Assembly (NCBI RefSeq): GCF_016889765.1
Contig: NZ_CP069533.1
Location: forward strand, 1,054,001 to 1,118,000
Direction of reading: 5' to 3'
Origin: Corynebacterium minutissimum
GTDB lineage: Bacteria > Actinomycetota > Actinomycetes > Mycobacteriales > Mycobacteriaceae
DNA length: 64,000 nucleotides
Shown in pieces: positions 61,862-64,000 of this stretch. The position numbers were made by a program, and so were the translations under genes. A model generated the notes under the pieces. It was given only the letters and a program-made list of their open reading frames with translations. It was not told the origin of the DNA and ran no database searches. Each line of letters begins with the position of its first letter. The first letter of the stretch is position 1.

Positions 61862-62926
61862 TTAGCCTGGCCTGGGGAGGTTGTTCTGGGCTTGTTGGTA
61901 AGCCGCCTGGGCAGTGATCGGTTCTGCCCACGGTGGGACGTAGGCCACCTCTCCGCGAATCCTAAACACGTAGCCGGCACCTGTTGGTTTCTCCGGGTCG
62001 TCATCATTAATGCCGTTGTGGTAAGCACACAACATGGTCAGATTCGGCGGGTTGGTAGCCCCACCGGCTTTCCACGGCACTAGGTGATGCACGTGTGCAT
62101 AATCAGCCGGTTTGTTACAACCTTTCCTGGCGCAGGTGGGGTGCTCGGCACTGGCCATGATGCGCTGCTCGAACCCGGCAAGGCGTTTCATGCGATGCAG
62201 CCAGACCGGCCCGATGGTGGGGTGGATGAGGGTGACGTAGCCGATCTCAGCAAACTTATAGTTCAAAAACTGCGTGCCCGTCATCCGGCCACCGTTGGTG
62301 AGCTCGAGGACGATGTCATCCCCGTCGCCGGAGATAATCTTGTCGAGCTTATCCAAGGTGACGACCACGCTGGTGAATACGGCGGGTTTGGTTCCGCCGT
62401 GGGACTTGTTGAAGAAGACGTGCTTGGCTGCCTCCAACAGATTGTCCTGGTTGAGAGATTCTAGAACGCCGCGCATCTCGGTGACGGTCATGGGGTCATC
62501 GGTAATCGTGAGTGAATGCGGGCCTTCCGAGCGGTAGGTCATGCGCACCCCAGGTTTCGGCACACGTTTAGGCTTGAGTTCTTTTAAGCGCTTGGCCGCT
62601 ACGGCTGGGATGTTTGGTGCTGGGGTGCCGGCAAGCTTGAGGCGTAGGTTCCAGGCATGCAGCTGATTTTTTAGCTTCTTGGTGTAGGACTCAATGAGGC
62701 TGAGCGTGGCTAAGTCGTGGTGTTGTTCGGCAGCTCGGGCGCGGGCTTGTCGTTGTTTGCCCGTGAATTTCGTGGTGCCGAAGTAGACGTGGTTTAAGCG
62801 TGCCAGCTCGGTGGCATCGGCTAGCGAAGCGCCGAGTGCGCGTAAACGTCTCTCGCCTCCTACCGCTTGCTCCACCAGTGTGATCCCCGAGTTGCGGTAG
62901 GAGAAATAGGTCTCTAAATCCCCCAT
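61862..62926 (-). CDS. HNH endonuclease / DUF222-like protein, paralogue 3
   Basis: Start ATG 62926 (MGDLETYFSY) is used rather than GTG 62938; it gives the same 49 residues up to VYF as in paralogues 1 and 2. The 354-residue product has FTGKQRQARARAAEQHHDL, a middle region with SLTITDDPMTVTEMRGVLES, GDGDDIVLELTNGGRMTG, and the C-terminal HNH: CARKGCNKP, HVHHLVPW, NLTMLCAYHN. TTTAGTGTT lies upstream at nearly the same place as in paralogue 2. Sequence identity to the other copies is moderate, so they are old duplicates or separate arrivals. Confidence 0.8.
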   Translation of the reverse strand: MGDLETYFSYRNSGITLVEQAVGGERRLRALGASLADATELARLNHVYFGTTKFTGKQRQARARAAEQHHDLATLSLIESYTKKLKNQLHAWNLRLKLAGTPAPNIPAVAAKRLKELKPKRVPKPGVRMTYRSEGPHSLTITDDPMTVTEMRGVLESLNQDNLLEAAKHVFFNKSHGGTKPAVFTSVVVTLDKLDKIISGDGDDIVLELTNGGRMTGTQFLNYKFAEIGYVTLIHPTIGPVWLHRMKRLAGFEQRIMASAEHPTCARKGCNKPADYAHVHHLVPWKAGGATNPPNLTMLCAYHNGINDDDPEKPTGAGYVFRIRGEVAYVPPWAEPITAQAAYQQAQNNLPRPG

Positions 62927-62971
62927 GACCCAGAACACTAAAGCACCCTGACCACCCCCGCAACCCGAAGA

Positions 62972-63808
62972 TTAGAACCAGTGCTCAAGCACCTTGGCCA
63001 CGCCGGCCTGGTGATGGGGAAGGGTGGTGGCATCGGAGACGTCGACAAGCGCGGGGTGTGCGTTTTCCATCGCAACGCCGAAGCCGACCCACTCCAGCAT
63101 TTCGAGGTCATTGGGCATATCGCCAAAGGCGATAATGTCCTCGCGAGCAATAGCGTGATGTTCCGCCAACCACTGGACACCGCGGCGCTTCGTCACGTTC
63201 GGCGCAGCGACCTCGAGCACACCCTCCGACATCGAGTACGTGACGTGGGCAAGCTCCGGATCGATGTGCGGGGCGACCAACTCATAGAGCTCCGGGGCCG
63301 AATAATCAGTATTGCGAATCAGCAGCTTCACGGCTGGCTTCGACACCAACTCCCCCACGCTCACCAGGCCAAAACCTTCAAACATCGCGTTCTCTGAATA
63401 GTGCGATTCCACCACAAAGAGTTCGTCCACGGGATCCAGCAGCGAGCCGCCAGCGCGCTCCGCGCCGAAACCCGCGCCGCCCAGGGGCTGGAGGGCTCGG
63501 GTGGCAACGTCGACAGTTTCGGCCAAAGCCTCCGGGGATAACTCGTGGGCGGAGAGGACGCGGTCCTCGGCGGAATCATAAATCACCGCGCCATTCGACG
63601 TCACGCACACCGGGCGTACCGTAAGTTGCTCCAGTACCGGCATAATCCAGCGGAAAGGTCGACCCGTGGCCAAAGCGAACTCGGCTCCGGCATTGACAGC
63701 CCGGGCGATGACCTCCCGATTGCGCTTAGGCACACGGTGGTTGCGGTCCAACAGGGTGCCGTCGATATCGCTCACGATGAGTCGTGGGGCGTGCTCCGGG
63801 AAAGTCAT
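62972..63808 (-). CDS. HAD-superfamily Cof-type phosphatase (Rv3813c-like)
   Basis: Start ATG 63808 is preferred because TAGACT ends 7 nt upstream; ATG 63814 lies too close to that element. The 278-residue protein has HAD motif I SDIDGTLLDRNHRV with both Asp, motif II TSNG, motif III Lys in KRRGVQWL, and motif IV GDMPNDLEMLEWVG. The Cof-type cap sits between motifs II and III. It dephosphorylates small metabolites in relatives; the substrate is unknown. It precedes glpK on the same strand. Confidence 0.85.
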   Translation of the reverse strand: MTFPEHAPRLIVSDIDGTLLDRNHRVPKRNREVIARAVNAGAEFALATGRPFRWIMPVLEQLTVRPVCVTSNGAVIYDSAEDRVLSAHELSPEALAETVDVATRALQPLGGAGFGAERAGGSLLDPVDELFVVESHYSENAMFEGFGLVSVGELVSKPAVKLLIRNTDYSAPELYELVAPHIDPELAHVTYSMSEGVLEVAAPNVTKRRGVQWLAEHHAIAREDIIAFGDMPNDLEMLEWVGFGVAMENAHPALVDVSDATTLPHHQAGVAKVLEHWF

Positions 63809-63815
63809 AACCATG

Positions 63816-63821
63816 AGTCTA
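63816..63821 (-). promoter_or_regulatory. -10 hexamer TAGACT for HAD phosphatase
   Basis: TAGACT on the minus strand, then 7 nt, then ATG 63808; decides the start. Confidence 0.55.
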
Positions 63822-63844
63822 CGTCAGGGGCCTAGAACGCGAAT

Positions 63845-63873
63845 GCGGCCGCGACACACGTTGTCACGGCCGC
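63845..63873 (-). terminator. Candidate terminator hairpin after glpK
   Basis: GCGGCCGCGACA (63845-63856) pairs with TGTCACGGCCGC (63862-63873) with one mispaired or bulged base. It lies 18 nt after the glpK stop, between glpK and the -10 element of the HAD gene; the T run is short. Confidence 0.5.
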
Positions 63874-63890
63874 AGGAAAGGCGCTAAAGC

Positions 63891-64000
63891 TTAGGCGATA
63901 ACGTCATCATCGTCGGTGTCTTCCCAGTTGAGGGAACGCTTGATGGCGCGCTTCCAGTCGCGGTAGAGAGCGTCTACCTCGTCCTTGTCGCGCTGCGGCT
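63891..64000 (-). CDS. glpK: Glycerol kinase, C-terminal end (5' part outside window)
   Basis: The last 35 or so codons of a gene on the minus strand, stopping with TAA at 63891-63893. The frame reads ALYRDWKRAIKRSLNWEDTDD, matching the C-terminal helix of glycerol kinases (typically ...WKKAVERSLGW). The gene enters from the right edge and cannot be judged further. Identification rests on this short motif and on the known glpK position near glf in Corynebacterium. Confidence 0.7.
   Translation of the reverse strand, partial: PQRDKDEVDALYRDWKRAIKRSLNWEDTDDDDVIA

Noticed and set aside
1..64000. Insertion sequences, prophage genes, rRNA, origin of replication
   Set aside because: No transposase, integrase, phage structural gene, rRNA segment or DnaA-box cluster could be recognised.

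Overview
The window is a GC-rich actinobacterial chromosome segment that reads as a member of the genus Corynebacterium (mycolic-acid bacteria). The decisive markers are the mycolate and arabinogalactan genes (pks13, fadD32, the AccD4-type carboxylase, Cop1/PS1 with LGFP repeats, a second Antigen-85-like mycolyltransferase, aftB, ubiA, glfT2, glf, aftD, an MmpL3/CmpL1 transporter). Gene order matches the aftD-to-mmpL3 and fadD32-to-glf blocks known from M. tuberculosis and C. glutamicum. The species was not determined. Orthology statements rest on remembered family features and gene order, not on searches.

Layout. 1-3541: 3' part of an ABC exporter, then an envelope trio on the minus strand (DUF6230, DUF6114, DUF2993). 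3656-9536: membrane Fe-S oxidoreductase with a long Pro/Ala tail, CPA-type antiporter, DUF1707 protein, AlaT-type aminotransferase. 9580-10887: first of three HNH/DUF222-like paralogues. 11008-14137: YibE/F, UDP-glucose dehydrogenase, dcd. 14243-15071: tRNA-Gly(CCC) and two AT-richer orphan genes. 15068-19673: ABC exporter, VanW protein, GH3 lipoprotein. 19732-23701: universal stress protein, DUF2613, AftD. 23982-29491: acyltransferase (TmaT-like), DUF3068 (PgfA-like), polytopic protein, GT4 glycosyltransferase, methyltransferase. 29546-31366: pckG. 31721-36783: trmB, NYN protein, CmpL1, LPG-synthase-like flippase, DUF3054. 36941-37954: second HNH paralogue. 38004-51806 (minus): mycolate condensation and transfer genes, preceded at its 3' end by an unlisted 35-codon gene. 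51933-59604 (minus): arabinogalactan genes plus two small unknowns. 59760-61751: PGRP amidase with LGFP. 61862-64000: third HNH paralogue, HAD phosphatase, 3' end of glpK.

How the genes work together: FadD32 activates the meromycolate, the AccD4-type carboxyltransferase activates the alpha chain, Pks13 condenses them, CmpL1 (with the TmaT-like and PgfA-like proteins) moves trehalose monomycolate, and Cop1 and the second mycolyltransferase attach mycolates. Glf, GlfT2, UbiA, the PAP2 phosphatase, AftB and AftD build the arabinogalactan that carries them.

Beyond the genes, four things stand out: a frame-independent DNA word CGTCGNNAAGC found about 40 times; paired inverted GTGAGCGCGAA repeats buried in two coding sequences; an overlooked 35-codon gene with its own Shine-Dalgarno and terminator behind the pks13-accD operon; and a phosphatase-fold protein lacking its catalytic loop beside glfT2. 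Many starts have a TAnnnT hexamer 6-8 nt before the start codon, indicating leaderless transcripts; this was used to choose several starts.
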